A DNA stretch of 64,000 bases from Polaromonas hydrogenivorans. Lineage in GTDB: Bacteria; Pseudomonadota; Gammaproteobacteria; Burkholderiales; Burkholderiaceae_C. The stretch covers positions 62,001-126,000 of the forward strand of contig NZ_CP157676.1 in assembly GCF_040105105.1 (NCBI RefSeq), written 5' to 3'. Shown piece after piece: positions 25,735 through 35,215 of this stretch. A model generated the notes under the pieces. The model did not search any database and was not told where the DNA came from. It was given only the letters and a program-made list of their open reading frames with translations. Every line of letters starts with the position of its first letter. The stretch's first letter is position 1. A program made the translations under genes and the position numbers.

Positions 25735-26179
25735 GACGGATCTCCATCGGGTGCGACCAGATCTGCTCAAAGCAGACGGCCGCGATCGCGCTAAGCGGGT
25801 GCCCGGCGATCGATGGTTTGCGCAGAAAAGAGGAAAAGTTATCGCCGGGCTGAGGAATGTGCGACTGGCTCGTAGGGCCACAATTCGCATACCGCGGCGC
25901 ACCTCCCCGCAGACAGGCTGCTCGTGGCGCCTGTGCAAAGGGGGGAAAAGGTGGACGTCATGGGTAGAAATCAAATACTTATCAAGTGCGCGAATGGTAG
26001 CACTCAGCACTCAGCACTCAGGGCTTTCGCGGCAAGTTCACCTCATTTTTGGCACGACCTACTGACCGGGCTCAGGGGTTCGTGCCGTTCAACGGGCCTC
26101 CACATGGTTTGCGCTCAAACGGCCTTTCTCCTGACGAGTTGCAACTGGCTGGCTTCGCCCTGGAGCAGGGATTGCATTC
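25735..26179. other. No gene recognised; short tandem repeat
   Basis: The first ~100 bases should hold the Rnk-like promoter. A 7-bp unit CACTCAG repeats three times at 26001-26021. The final 120 bases are open ('SPDELQLAGFALEQGLHS') and may be a gene fragment cut by the IS6 copy at 26180, but I cannot name it. Confidence 0.35.
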
Positions 26180-27004
26180 GGTTCTGTCGCGTTGCCAGTT
26201 GATAAACGTGTTTGGGGTAGGAACGGATGCCAGCTCCTCAAACGGGACGGATTTGTCCTGCCAATGCATAAAACTGGTCGGCAAAAGACAGCTCGATACA
26301 GCCTTCCAGCAGGAACTGACCTTTGCGGATCATGTGCATGAGTTCGATGCCGGCCAGGACATTTTTGGCCGATCGAAATGACTTGAAGTTGAGCATCGGT
26401 TTGGTGACCCGTTTGACAGCGCGATGGTCCTGCTCCACGATGTTGTTGAGGTACTTCACTTGTCGCACGATGACCGGTGTTTCACCTCGGGCATTGATCT
26501 CATCCATGGCCGCCTTGTTGGCGCCGCTCTTGTCCATCGTGACCTTCTCGGGAACACCGTTGGCCTTCATGGCTTTTTCAAAGAACCGCAGGGCTGCGGC
26601 CTTGTCGCGCCTGGCCGTCAGCAGGAAGTCGACTGTCTTGCCTTCCTTGTCCACCGCGCGGTAGAGATATTTCCAGGCGCCCTTGACCTTGATATAGGTT
26701 TCGTCCATCCGCCAGCTGCCGCCCACCGCGCGCTTGTGCTTGCGGAACACTTTCTCAAGCAAGGGCAGAAACCGGATTGCCCAGCGATTGATCGAGGAAT
26801 GGTCGACAAACACGCCGCGTTCCTCCATCATTTCCTCGAGATGGCGGTAACTCAACGGATAAGCCGCGTACCAACGGATGCATACCAGAATCACGTCAAT
26901 TGGAAATCGCATCCCTTTGGTTGCCAGCATCGCGTTTCATACCCGTCGCAAAAAAGAACTCAGCATAAACGAGCAGGCGGTACGACCGCCAATGCGACAG
27001 AACC
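26180..27004 (-). mobile_element. IS6-family element, copy 1
   Basis: 825 bp bounded by inverted repeats GGTTCTGTCGC. Flanks TTGCATTC and TTTTCCAT differ, so no 8-bp target duplication remains. Five full copies of this element occur in the window. This copy and copy 3 encode MRFPIDV near the transposase start; the others encode MRFSIDV. Confidence 0.93.
26238..26930 (-). CDS. IS6-family transposase (copy 1)
   Basis: DDE transposase of 230 residues: 'YPLSYRHLEEMMEERGV', first catalytic D in 'WRMDETYIKVKG', second in 'VTMDKSGANKAAM' and E in 'NNIVEQDHRAVKR'. IS6 enzymes move by replicative or conservative co-integrate formation, so multiple copies promote replicon fusion and deletions. Complete and probably active. 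Confidence 0.93.
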   Translation of the reverse strand: MLATKGMRFPIDVILVCIRWYAAYPLSYRHLEEMMEERGVFVDHSSINRWAIRFLPLLEKVFRKHKRAVGGSWRMDETYIKVKGAWKYLYRAVDKEGKTVDFLLTARRDKAAALRFFEKAMKANGVPEKVTMDKSGANKAAMDEINARGETPVIVRQVKYLNNIVEQDHRAVKRVTKPMLNFKSFRSAKNVLAGIELMHMIRKGQFLLEGCIELSFADQFYALAGQIRPV

Positions 27005-27679
27005 TTTTCCATACGTGGATCGGTTGCGAGTCAGCGCAAGCGAAAGCTCTGCGCACTTATCTGCTTACGGAATGCCTCGCCAACCCGAAATGGATTCGCG
27101 CCTCCGGCTACTGGCGCAAAGGAAGCGCTGCGACGCACGACTCGTACGACGCATAAACTCTGGTGGTCTGCTTCACAAGCCGAGACTTGGAGCGTTTCAG
27201 GAATGCCCCGGCCGTGGATCAATATGCAGCTGGAGGCCAAGCGCACGAAGCACGCAGCCTTGATTCCTGGCCATCTGCGCAATCGACCACTGCTCACAGA
27301 ACCAGCGCCGGAATCCAAACATTGGCCTGCCCGACCAAGAAAGGAGTCCCTGCCGACACTGCCGGGCTGACGGTCACCAGTTGTCCAGCGTCTGCTTCGG
27401 AATGCCCAGCACCTTGGCTGTCACCGAGGCCGCTTGTCCCCGCCGGGATTTTCGGCCCCGTGCAACCCCAAATAGCTGGTCCACTTGCGCTCGTACTCAT
27501 TGCGTGCGAACTCATCGACCATAAAGCCTGGCGGCGCATCGGGTGCGCGGCATCGCCTGGAACCAGGTTGGGCATGGCCCGATTGCTGTCAAAAGCCGTG
27601 CGCGCTTTTGACGAGCATGAGCACGTCCGGGACGCTGCGCCCGGGCGTATTCATCGCCATGACCCGGCAGAAGAGAGGT
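27005..27679. other. Jumble of transposon fragments
   Basis: No intact gene. The plus strand just after the IS6 end carries 'LRTYLLTECLANPKWIRAS' followed by GYWRKG, a fragment I cannot name, ending at a stop near 27155. On the minus strand, 27377-27430 reads 'ASVTAKVLGIPKQTLDNW', an IS3 OrfA N-terminal helix-turn-helix. Nearby, 'MFGFRRWFCEQWSIAQMA' looks like part of another transposase. All are broken by stops. Confidence 0.45.
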
Positions 27680-27778
27680 TCAGCACGTAGTAGACGGTGC
27701 CGGCAGGCACCGATACCGGTTGCGCTGCACGCTGACCAGGCAGGTGCTCGATACGCGCGCTTCCCTTTCCACGTAGCC
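27680..27778 (-). pseudogene. IS21-family istA, 3' fragment
   Basis: Continues the istA at 31179-32117 across the IS3 insertion: 'VEREARVSSTCLVSVQRNRY' follows the FDGY that ends the other fragment, as in intact IstA proteins. The frame then decays to a stop. GTAGCC at 27773-27778 is the target duplication of the IS3 element. Confidence 0.75.
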
Positions 27779-27844
27779 CCCCTGTGTCAGACTAGTTGTC
27801 GCCTCCGATTTTCCGCGGGTTATCCGCAGCGCAAGCGACATTTC

Positions 27845-28360
27845 ATGCACAGAAAACCTCATTCCCATCACTCCACCGAATTCAAGGAGCAGGCACTGCT
27901 CAAAGCCCGCCATCGCGGCGCGCGTTCAATTCTGAGCCTTGCCAGCGAGCTGAACATGTCTGCCGGCACCCTCAAGCGATGGGTGCTGGACTCGGCCAAG
28001 GCCGGCGAACAGGCACTCGGGGAGACAAGCCCTGCGCTGGACGGCCCGGCTGCATCTTGGTCGCCATCGCAGCGCCTGAGGGCTCTGCAGGAAAGCTACG
28101 CATTCAATGGCCCGGCACTGGCGGCGTGGTGCCGCGAGCGTGGTGTGTTCGAGCACCAGTTGGTGCAGTGGCGCGAAGAGTTTTGCACCCCGGTCGCGCC
28201 CGCCTCGCGCGAGGCAACGGGTGCCTTTCGAGAACTCCAGCGTCAGCACGAGCAGCTCCAGCGTGAATTGCGGCGCAAGGAAAAAGCGCTGGCCGAGGTA
28301 GCCGCCTTGCTGGTGTTGCAAAAAAACTTCCAGGCGCTGCTGGAGGGCGCGGACAAATGA
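27845..28360 (+). CDS. IS3-family OrfA (copy A)
   Basis: 171 residues: an N-terminal helix-turn-helix ('HSTEFKEQALLKARHRGARS', 'LASELNMSAGTLKRWVL') and a C-terminal leucine-rich coiled coil ('RQHEQLQRELRRKEKALAEV'). The stop overlaps the OrfB start in ATGA, so OrfB is made by coupling or reinitiation, with no slippery run visible. Confidence 0.88.
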   Translation: MHRKPHSHHSTEFKEQALLKARHRGARSILSLASELNMSAGTLKRWVLDSAKAGEQALGETSPALDGPAASWSPSQRLRALQESYAFNGPALAAWCRERGVFEHQLVQWREEFCTPVAPASREATGAFRELQRQHEQLQRELRRKEKALAEVAALLVLQKNFQALLEGADK

Positions 28361-29240
28361 CGTCCGTCCAGCAGCGCCAAAAGTTGCTCGGCCTGATCGG
28401 CAAGGCCTGCGCCGACGGGGCGCGCTTGAAGCCGGCTTGCCATCAAATCGGGCTGTCCTGCCGTAGCGTGCAGCGCTGGCAGCGCACGCAGGCGGCCGAG
28501 GGCGACCAGCGTCCTTCGGGCAAGCGGCGCTATGTGTGCCCGCCCAACAAGCTGCGCGAGGACGAGCGCCAGGCGGTGATGGCCACGCTCAACAGCGAAG
28601 CGTTCAAGGACTTGCCGCCGAGCCAAGTCGTGCCTCGCCTGGCCGACCGCGGCGTCTATGTGGCCTCGGAGTCCACGATGTACCGAATACTTCGACAGCA
28701 GGGCCAACTGGGCCATCGACGCTCGGAGCGCGCAGCGCAAAAGCGAAGCCGGCCGCGCGCCCTTGCCGCCACCGGAGCCGATCAGGTGTTCTGCTGGGAT
28801 ATCACGTATCTGCCCACTCAGGTGCGCGGCCAGCACTTTTACCTGTACCTGTTCGAGGATTTGTTCAGCCGCAAGATCGTGGGCTGGCAGGTGTTTGACT
28901 GCGAGAGCGCCGAGCTGGCCAGCCAGTTGCTGCGTGACATCTGTGAGAGCCAGGGCATTCGCCCGGGCCAGCTGACGGTGCATTCGGACAACGGCTCGCC
29001 CATGAAGGGCGAGACCATGCTGGCGGCCATGCAGCGCCTGGGCGTGGCGCACACGCGCAGCCGTCCGTCCGTGAGCAATGACAATCCGTACGTCGAATCA
29101 GCGTTCAGAACGCTGAAGTACCGCCCCGAACTGCCTGTCAAGCCGTTCGAGAACCTGCTGGCCGCAAGGCGCTGGGTCACCGAGCTGGCCCATTGGTACA
29201 ACCACGAGCATCGCCACAGCGCCATTGGCTTCGTGACACC
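28357..29240 (+). pseudogene. IS3-family OrfB (copy A), 5' part
   Basis: Integrase-type transposase with catalytic D in 'FCWDITYLPTQ', second D in 'TVHSDNGSPM' and E in 'SNDNPYVESAFRTLK'. The reading frame is cut after 'HSAIGFVT' by copy B; the remaining 64 codons reappear at 30941-31133. Copy A is therefore inactive. Confidence 0.88.
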
Positions 29241-29306
29241 CCCCTGTGTCAGACTAGTTGTCGCCTCCGATTTTCCGCGGGTTATCCGCAGCGCAAGCGA
29301 CATTTC

Positions 29307-29822
29307 ATGCACAGAAAACCTCATTCCCATCACTCCACCGAATTCAAGGAGCAGGCACTGCTCAAAGCCCGCCATCGCGGCGCGCGTTCAATTCTGAGCC
29401 TTGCCAGCGAGCTGAACATGTCTGCCGGCACCCTCAAGCGATGGGTGCTGGACTCGGCCAAGGCCGGCGAACAGGCACTCGGGGAGACAAGCCCTGCGCT
29501 GGACGGCCCGGCTGCATCTTGGTCGCCATCGCAGCGCCTGAGGGCTCTGCAGGAAAGCTACGCATTCAATGGCCCGGCACTGGCGGCGTGGTGCCGCGAG
29601 CGTGGTGTGTTCGAGCACCAGTTGGTGCAGTGGCGCGAAGAGTTTTGCACCCCGGTCGCGCCCGCCTCGCGCGAGGCAACGGGTGCCTTTCGAGAACTCC
29701 AGCGTCAGCACGAGCAGCTCCAGCGTGAATTGCGGCGCAAGGAAAAAGCGCTGGCCGAGGTAGCCGCCTTGCTGGTGTTGCAAAAAAACTTCCAGGCGCT
29801 GCTGGAGGGCGCGGACAAATGA
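29307..29822 (+). CDS. IS3-family OrfA (copy B)
   Basis: Same 171-residue protein as copy A, with helix-turn-helix and coiled coil. Intact, with its stop overlapping the OrfB ATG. Confidence 0.88.
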   Translation: MHRKPHSHHSTEFKEQALLKARHRGARSILSLASELNMSAGTLKRWVLDSAKAGEQALGETSPALDGPAASWSPSQRLRALQESYAFNGPALAAWCRERGVFEHQLVQWREEFCTPVAPASREATGAFRELQRQHEQLQRELRRKEKALAEVAALLVLQKNFQALLEGADK

Positions 29823-30895
29823 CGTCCGTCCAGCAGCGCCAAAAGTTGCTCGGCCTGATCGGCAAGGCCTGCGCCGACGGGGCGCGCTTGAAGCCGGCTT
29901 GCCATCAAATCGGGCTGTCCTGCCGTAGCGTGCAGCGCTGGCAGCGCACGCAGGCGGCCGAGGGCGACCAGCGTCCTTCGGGCAAGCGGCGCTATGTGTG
30001 CCCGCCCAACAAGCTGCGCGAGGACGAGCGCCAGGCGGTGATGGCCACGCTCAACAGCGAAGCGTTCAAGGACTTGCCGCCGAGCCAAGTCGTGCCTCGC
30101 CTGGCCGACCGCGGCGTCTATGTGGCCTCGGAGTCCACGATGTACCGAATACTTCGACAGCAGGGCCAACTGGGCCATCGACGCTCGGAGCGCGCAGCGC
30201 AAAAGCGAAGCCGGCCGCGCGCCCTTGCCGCCACCGGAGCCGATCAGGTGTTCTGCTGGGATATCACGTATCTGCCCACTCAGGTGCGCGGCCAGCACTT
30301 TTACCTGTACCTGTTCGAGGATTTGTTCAGCCGCAAGATCGTGGGCTGGCAGGTGTTTGACTGCGAGAGCGCCGAGCTGGCCAGCCAGTTGCTGCGTGAC
30401 ATCTGTGAGAGCCAGGGCATTCGCCCGGGCCAGCTGACGGTGCATTCGGACAACGGCTCGCCCATGAAGGGCGAGACCATGCTGGCGGCCATGCAGCGCC
30501 TGGGCGTGGCGCACACGCGCAGCCGTCCGTCCGTGAGCAATGACAATCCGTACGTCGAATCAGCGTTCAGAACGCTGAAGTACCGCCCCGAACTGCCTGT
30601 CAAGCCGTTCGAGAACCTGCTGGCCGCAAGGCGCTGGGTCACCGAGCTGGCCCATTGGTACAACCACGAGCATCGCCACAGCGCCATTGGCTTCGTGACA
30701 CCGGCGCAGCGCCATGCCGGCCTGGACCGGGCACTGCTTGAGCAGCGCGCGCTCGTCTATGAACAGGCCCGCCAGGAAAATCCTCAGCGCTGGTCAGGGC
30801 AGCCTCGCCAGTGGGCGCATGTCGATGTCGTGCACCTCAACCCAGAAACCAAGCAACAAACCAAGGAGCCTGAATCCAAGCAAAAAACAGCCTGA
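29819..30895 (+). CDS. IS3-family OrfB transposase (copy B)
   Basis: Complete 358-residue integrase-type transposase; all three catalytic acidic positions listed for copy A are present. The C-terminus is lysine and glutamine rich ('ETKQQTKEPESKQKTA'). This is the only intact copy of the element in the window. Confidence 0.9.
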   Translation: MTSVQQRQKLLGLIGKACADGARLKPACHQIGLSCRSVQRWQRTQAAEGDQRPSGKRRYVCPPNKLREDERQAVMATLNSEAFKDLPPSQVVPRLADRGVYVASESTMYRILRQQGQLGHRRSERAAQKRSRPRALAATGADQVFCWDITYLPTQVRGQHFYLYLFEDLFSRKIVGWQVFDCESAELASQLLRDICESQGIRPGQLTVHSDNGSPMKGETMLAAMQRLGVAHTRSRPSVSNDNPYVESAFRTLKYRPELPVKPFENLLAARRWVTELAHWYNHEHRHSAIGFVTPAQRHAGLDRALLEQRALVYEQARQENPQRWSGQPRQWAHVDVVHLNPETKQQTKEPESKQKTA

Positions 30896-30940
30896 CTCAC
30901 TTCACTTCAGGCGACAACTTCCTTGACAGCCACCGACACC

Positions 30941-31133
30941 GGCGCAGCGCCATGCCGGCCTGGACCGGGCACTGCTTGAGCAGCGCGCGCTCGTCTATGA
31001 ACAGGCCCGCCAGGAAAATCCTCAGCGCTGGTCAGGGCAGCCTCGCCAGTGGGCGCATGTCGATGTCGTGCACCTCAACCCAGAAACCAAGCAACAAACC
31101 AAGGAGCCTGAATCCAAGCAAAAAACAGCCTGA
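30941..31133 (+). pseudogene. IS3-family OrfB (copy A), 3' part
   Basis: Last 64 codons of the OrfB begun at 28357, displaced by insertion of copy B. Identical to the matching stretch of copy B at 30703-30895, which makes a 230-bp direct repeat that could allow recombinational loss of copy B. Confidence 0.85.
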
Positions 31134-31178
31134 CTCACTTCACTTCAGGCGACAACTTCCTTGACAGCCACCGTAGCC

Positions 31179-32117
31179 GTCGAACGCGGCCGGCATGGGC
31201 ATCATCTCGGGGAGTTCTTGCGCCAGCATCTCAAGCACGCTGAACTGCTTGTACTCGGGGTGGCGTATCTCGCTCCACAGCGCCCGGCCGCGCTCGCCCA
31301 GCCAGGCGTTGAGCGCTTCGAACGAGCCAAACTGGCACTTCTGCGCATCGAGCCAGATGCGCCTGCGGCTGTCCTGCACGTTCTTTTCCACCACGCCTTT
31401 TTCCCAGCCCGAGGCGACGTTGCAGAAATCGGCATCGAACAAGTAGTGCGCGCACATCACGGCAAAGCGGGCATTGACCACCCGGCCCTTGCCTTTCTTG
31501 ACCTTGTCGACGGCCGTTTTCATGTTGTCATAAATGCCGCGCCGGGCAATGCCGCCCAGCGCCGCGAAGGAGCGCGTGTGGGCATCGAACAGCATTTCAT
31601 GGCCCTGGCTGGGGTAGGCCACCAGCCAGAAAGCGCGGCTGGCGCACAGCTTGAGGTGCGAGACCTGCAGCCGGTAGTAAATCCCGCCCACCACCAAGCC
31701 CTCTTCGCTCCAGTCAAACTGGAAGGCCTCGCCCAGTGCGAAACTCAGCGGCACGAAGGCATGCGGTGCCTTGCCTGCACTGCCGCGCCAGGCGCGCGTG
31801 AAGTCCGTCACCGCGCTGTAGCCGCCCGCATACCCGGCCGCCTGGATTTGCGCAAACAGCGCCTTGGCCGTGCGCCGGTCTCGTTTGCTCCGGTGGCCAT
31901 CGGCTTGCAGGGCCTGCTCCAACTCCTCAGTGAACGCTGCCAGCTTGCCCAACGCCTGGGGCCTGCTGTAGACGGGCACCTGCACCTCTTCTGGTGCCCT
32001 GAGCCAGCGGCGCAGCGTGTTGCGCGACAACCCCGTGCGCTTGGCTATTTCATGCAGCGACAGCTTGTCGCGCAAATACATTCGCCTTATCTTGCCTAAC
32101 ATTTCCATGGTGATCAC
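31179..32117 (-). pseudogene. IS21-family istA, 5' fragment
   Basis: About 312 codons of IstA: N-terminal 'KLSLHEIAKRTGLSRNTLRR' helix-turn-helix, the DDE-core 'GEAFQFDWSEEGLVV', and 'RRGIYDNMKTAVDKVKKG'. It runs into IS3 copy A after 'PMPAAFDGY'. No istB is present. Confidence 0.88.
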
Positions 32118-32159
32118 CTTTTTCGCTCCTGCCTAAAAATAAGGCAGGGCAAGTAAAAC

Positions 32160-32222
32160 ACCTGGGTCAGTTTTGGATCGGCACAACCTCTATAAGTGGG
32201 TCAGTTTTCGGTCGGCGTCAAC
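32160..32222. repeat. IS21-family terminal repeats
   Basis: Two repeats, GGGTCAGTTTTGGATCGGC and GGGTCAGTTTTCGGTCGGC, about 38 bases apart upstream of istA: the multiple-repeat end typical of IS21 elements. The element end is close to 32222. Confidence 0.75.
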
Positions 32223-32231
32223 AGGCCGACG

Positions 32232-33329
32232 ACCTAGCAGGCCGCTGAAATACCTCAAATCGAAGTTCGCCGGTTTTCAACCCACCCGATAATCTGAAGC
32301 AGTCCTTTTTCTGACCCGATACCAACCCAGTCCATCCATGCGCGGAGCCGACACCTTCACCGAAAGCCCGTTCACGCTGCATCGCCTGGAAGACTTTGTG
32401 CCGGCCGACCATCCGCTGCGCCCGATACGTCAGATGGTCAACGAGGCGCTGGGGAAGATGGATGCGCTGTTTTCCGGGATGTACGAGGCGCACAGTAAAG
32501 GCGGGCGGCCCAGCATCGCGCCCGAAAAGCTGCTGCGCGCCATGCTGTTGCAGGTGTTTTACAGCATTCGCTCGGAGCGCCAGCTCATGGAGCAAGTCCA
32601 GTACAACCTGCTCTACCGCTGGTTCATCGGCCTGGCCATGGAGGATGCGGTGTGGGTGCCCACGGTATTCACGAAAAACCGCGAGCGCTTGCTGGCGCAT
32701 GACGCAGTGATTGAATTGTTCAACCATGTGGTGCAAAGCGCCGACGAGCACGGCTGGCTCTCGGGCGAGCACTTCAGCGTGGACGGCACGCTGATTCAGG
32801 CCTGGGCGAGCCACAAGAGCTTTGTGCGCAAGGACGGCAGCGACGGCGACCAGGGAGGCGGCAGCTTCAAGGGGCAGATACGCTCGAACGAGACGCATGA
32901 ATCGAGCACTGACGTGGATGCCAGGTTGTACCGCAAGGGCAAGACGGCCAGCGAGTTGCGCTTCATGGGCCACACGCTGAGCGACAACCGCCATGGCTTG
33001 ATTGCCAGTGCCGTGGTTACGCGGGCAGACGGCTACGCTGAGCGCGAAGCGGCCAAGGCCATGGTTCACGATGCCCGGCAAGCGACGGTGGATGAGCAAA
33101 CCGTCATCACGCTGGGTGCGGACAAGGGCTATGACGCGCAAGAGTTTATCGAGGCATGCCTGGCGATGAACGTTGTGCCGCATGTGGCGCAAAACACCTC
33201 GGGCCGGCGCTCGGCGGTGCCCGATGCGATTGCCAAAAGTGAAGGCTATGCCGTCTCGCAGCAAAAGAGAAAGCTCATCGAGCAGGGTTTTGGCTGGGCC
33301 AAAACGGTGGGCCGGATTCGCCAGCCGTA
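32232..33329 (+). mobile_element. 5' half of an IS5/IS1182-type element
   Basis: Begins with CTAGCAGGCCGCTGAAATAC, the same terminal repeat as the 3' half at 22096. The DNA switches after CCAG at 33329 to an oppositely oriented IS701-type fragment. Confidence 0.8.
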
Positions 33330-33330
33330 A
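32338..33330 (+). pseudogene. IS5/IS1182-type transposase, truncated
   Basis: 330 codons: N-terminal DUF772-type 'PADHPLRPIRQMVNEALGKM', first catalytic D in 'EHFSVDGTLIQAW', second in 'LGADKGYDAQEF', E region in 'LIEQGFGWAKTVGRIRQ'. The ~37 C-terminal residues are missing; they match those encoded at 22246-22359. The terminal Pro and stop come from foreign sequence. Confidence 0.85.
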
Positions 33331-33940
33331 AACAGTCCGCCACGATGGCGCAAAACGCAACGCCGGCGGCCTGCGCCTGCTCGACCAGGTTCAGTGCGAT
33401 TTGCGGCTTGGTGCGAAACGCCGCATCGTGCTTGCCACCGGCCAGTCGCACGGCCGGCGTGTACGGCGCTACATGCAGCGGGTAGTCATGCGCCTCGTCG
33501 GCCCACAGCGTGGTCACCGCCACGATGCCGTTGTCGATTTTTCCGACCGAGCCGAGGTACTGGCGCGCCACGTGATCGGTGGCGCGGCCCTCCTTGCGGT
33601 CGCCCGTGTCGTCGATCACCAGCACGCCGCCAGCCGACGGGGCCGTGGCCGGCTCGTTTCTGAGCAGCGCCAGGCGCCTGGCATTGACCGCTTCGCCGTC
33701 CCAGGCGGCCTCGGAGAGGAAAAACTGCAGCCGCTGCACCTGGGCCGCCTGGGCCTGGACGAGAGGCTCGGCGCCCACCAGCGCCGTGAGGGTTTTGGAC
33801 CGCTCGCGCGGCAGCAGCAAGCCGGACAGATACGTGCGAAAGCCATGGCGCTGGGCCGGCGTCTGGAGCAAAGGGTCGAACTGCGCCGCAAACGCCTCAA
33901 GAGATCCCGGTGCAGGAGGACATGCAAGACGAGCAGACAT
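33330..33940 (-). pseudogene. IS701-type transposase, 5' part
   Basis: About 203 codons: 'FLSEAAWDGEAVNARRLALL', then the catalytic 'VLVIDDTGDRKEGRATDHV' and 'VAVTTLWADEAHDYPL'. Truncated at 'AIVADCF' where it meets the IS5/IS1182-type half. A possible end repeat lies before 34000. Confidence 0.75.
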
Positions 33941-34003
33941 GATGTGAATCCTCCTGCCACTTGGACAGGCAGGGGGATGAAATGGTTCAACAAACTACCG
34001 CTA

Positions 34004-35057
34004 GAGCGGATTTCAAGATAACTGAAGGCAACGGATATTTTTGAAGAAGCAGGTGTCCAAGCAAGATGTCATCAAGCAAATGGTGAAATCATGGCTGCCC
34101 CTTATTCTTTGGATTTGCGCCGTAAAGTCGTTCAGGCCTGCCAACGCCCAGCTCAATCGCAACGCGCGGTGGCCGAGTTCTTTGGCGTGAGCCTGTCGTT
34201 TGTCGAGGGTCTGCTGCGCCGGGTGCGCCGCAGCGGCGAGTTGGCGCCGCTGCGCAGGCGCCCTGGGCCTCACGCCAAGGTCGATGACGAGTCCTGTCAG
34301 TGCCTGGAGCGCTGGTTGCAAGAGCAGCCCGACCTGACGCTGGCCGAACTGGCCGGTCGGCTACAGTCCAATGGCCGCCCAGCAGTGAGCACGCCTACCC
34401 TGTGCCGGGCGCTGCAGCGCCTGGGCCTGCGCAGAAAAAAAAGACCGTACACGCCTCAGAACGCGACACCGCGCAGGTACGTCAGGCACGCCATCAATAC
34501 TGGCAAGACATTGCCAGGCATGCGCCAACGCGACTGAAGTTTGTCGACGAATCGGGTGTCAACATCGCGATGACGCGGCGCTTCGGGCGCGCCCGGCGCG
34601 GCCAGCGGGTGCATGATGCGGTGCCGAAAAACTGGGGCCGCAACGTGACCGTGCTGGGCTCGCTGTCGTGCCAGGGTCTCGAAGCGGTGATGACCATCGA
34701 AGGCGCCACCGATGCGGCCGTGTTCCACGCTTATGTCAGCCAGGTCTTGGCGCCCACCCTCAAGCCGGGCGACATGGTGGTGATGGACAACCTGGGGGCG
34801 CACAAAGTCGATGGCATCCGCAGCGCCATCCAAGCCAGGGGCGCTGCCTTGATGTATTTGCCACCCTATTCGCCCGACTACTCACCCATCGAGCCGTGCT
34901 GGTCCAAACTCAAGACGTGTCTGCGTGCCATTAAGGCCCGTACCCGGGAGGCGCTGGATGAGGCGCTTGCGCATGTCATCGAGACAGTGACCGCTGCCGA
35001 CGCGAAAGGCTGGTTCACCCATTGCGGCTATGCCTTTCACTAATCTGAAATCCGCTC
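34004..35057 (+). mobile_element. IS630-family element 1, complete
   Basis: Perfect 15-bp inverted ends CTAGAGCGGATTTCA (34001-34015 and 35046-35060) including the duplicated TA target, as expected for IS630. Removing it restores CCGC-TA-GCGATTGG. Confidence 0.88.
34091..35043 (+). CDS. IS630-family transposase made by frameshift
   Basis: The first frame (34091-34537) gives the helix-turn-helix half ('[20 protein letters not shown]'). The catalytic half continues in another frame to 35043 ('[18 protein letters not shown]', '[17 protein letters not shown]', '[18 protein letters not shown]'). The switch lies at an A8 run (34435-34442), a typical slippery site in IS630 elements, so this is likely programmed rather than decay. 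Confidence 0.82.
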
Positions 35058-35063
35058 TAGCGA

Positions 35064-35215
35064 TTGGCCGATTCGCCAGGACTGTTTTTTTTCCATACCC
35101 TAGGCATTTCCGCCTCGGTGCGAGCCTGCCTGCTCGATCTGGCCAGCGCCGAAAAGTCTGATTTCAATCAGATGCTTGCGCGCTACGGGCCGGATCGTTT
35201 GCGCTACCGCCTAAA
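35064..35215 (+). pseudogene. AbiEii-type toxin N-terminal fragment
   Basis: Reads 'ISASVRACLLDLASAEKSDF' and 'NQMLARYGPDRLRYRL', matching the N-terminus of AbiEii/AbiGii nucleotidyltransferase toxins. It stops matching where it meets the lysR 3' end, and its 5' side is disturbed by the IS630 insertion. No antitoxin partner is left. Confidence 0.55.

Larger units (their letters stand above)
29241..30934 (+). mobile_element. IS3-family element copy B, inserted in copy A
   Basis: 1694 bp, apparently identical to copy A, flanked by GACACC duplications (29235-29240 and 30935-30940). The duplication is intact, so the event is recent. Confidence 0.92.
27779..31172 (+). mobile_element. IS3-family element copy A, interrupted by copy B
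   Basis: A 1694-bp element (27779-29240 plus 30941-31172) flanked by the duplication GTAGCC (27773-27778 and 31173-31178; 5 or 6 bp, since the G could belong to the end). Imperfect inverted ends share TGTCA and AGTTGTCGCCT. It sits inside istA and is itself split by an identical element. Confidence 0.88.

Noticed and set aside
26001..26021. CACTCAG tandem triplicate as a possible CRISPR or iteron
   Set aside because: Unit too short, no spacers, no rep gene nearby.
32218..33360. 380-codon minus-strand ORF opposite the IS5/IS1182-type transposase
   Set aside because: Shadow frame; the plus strand carries catalytic transposase motifs.
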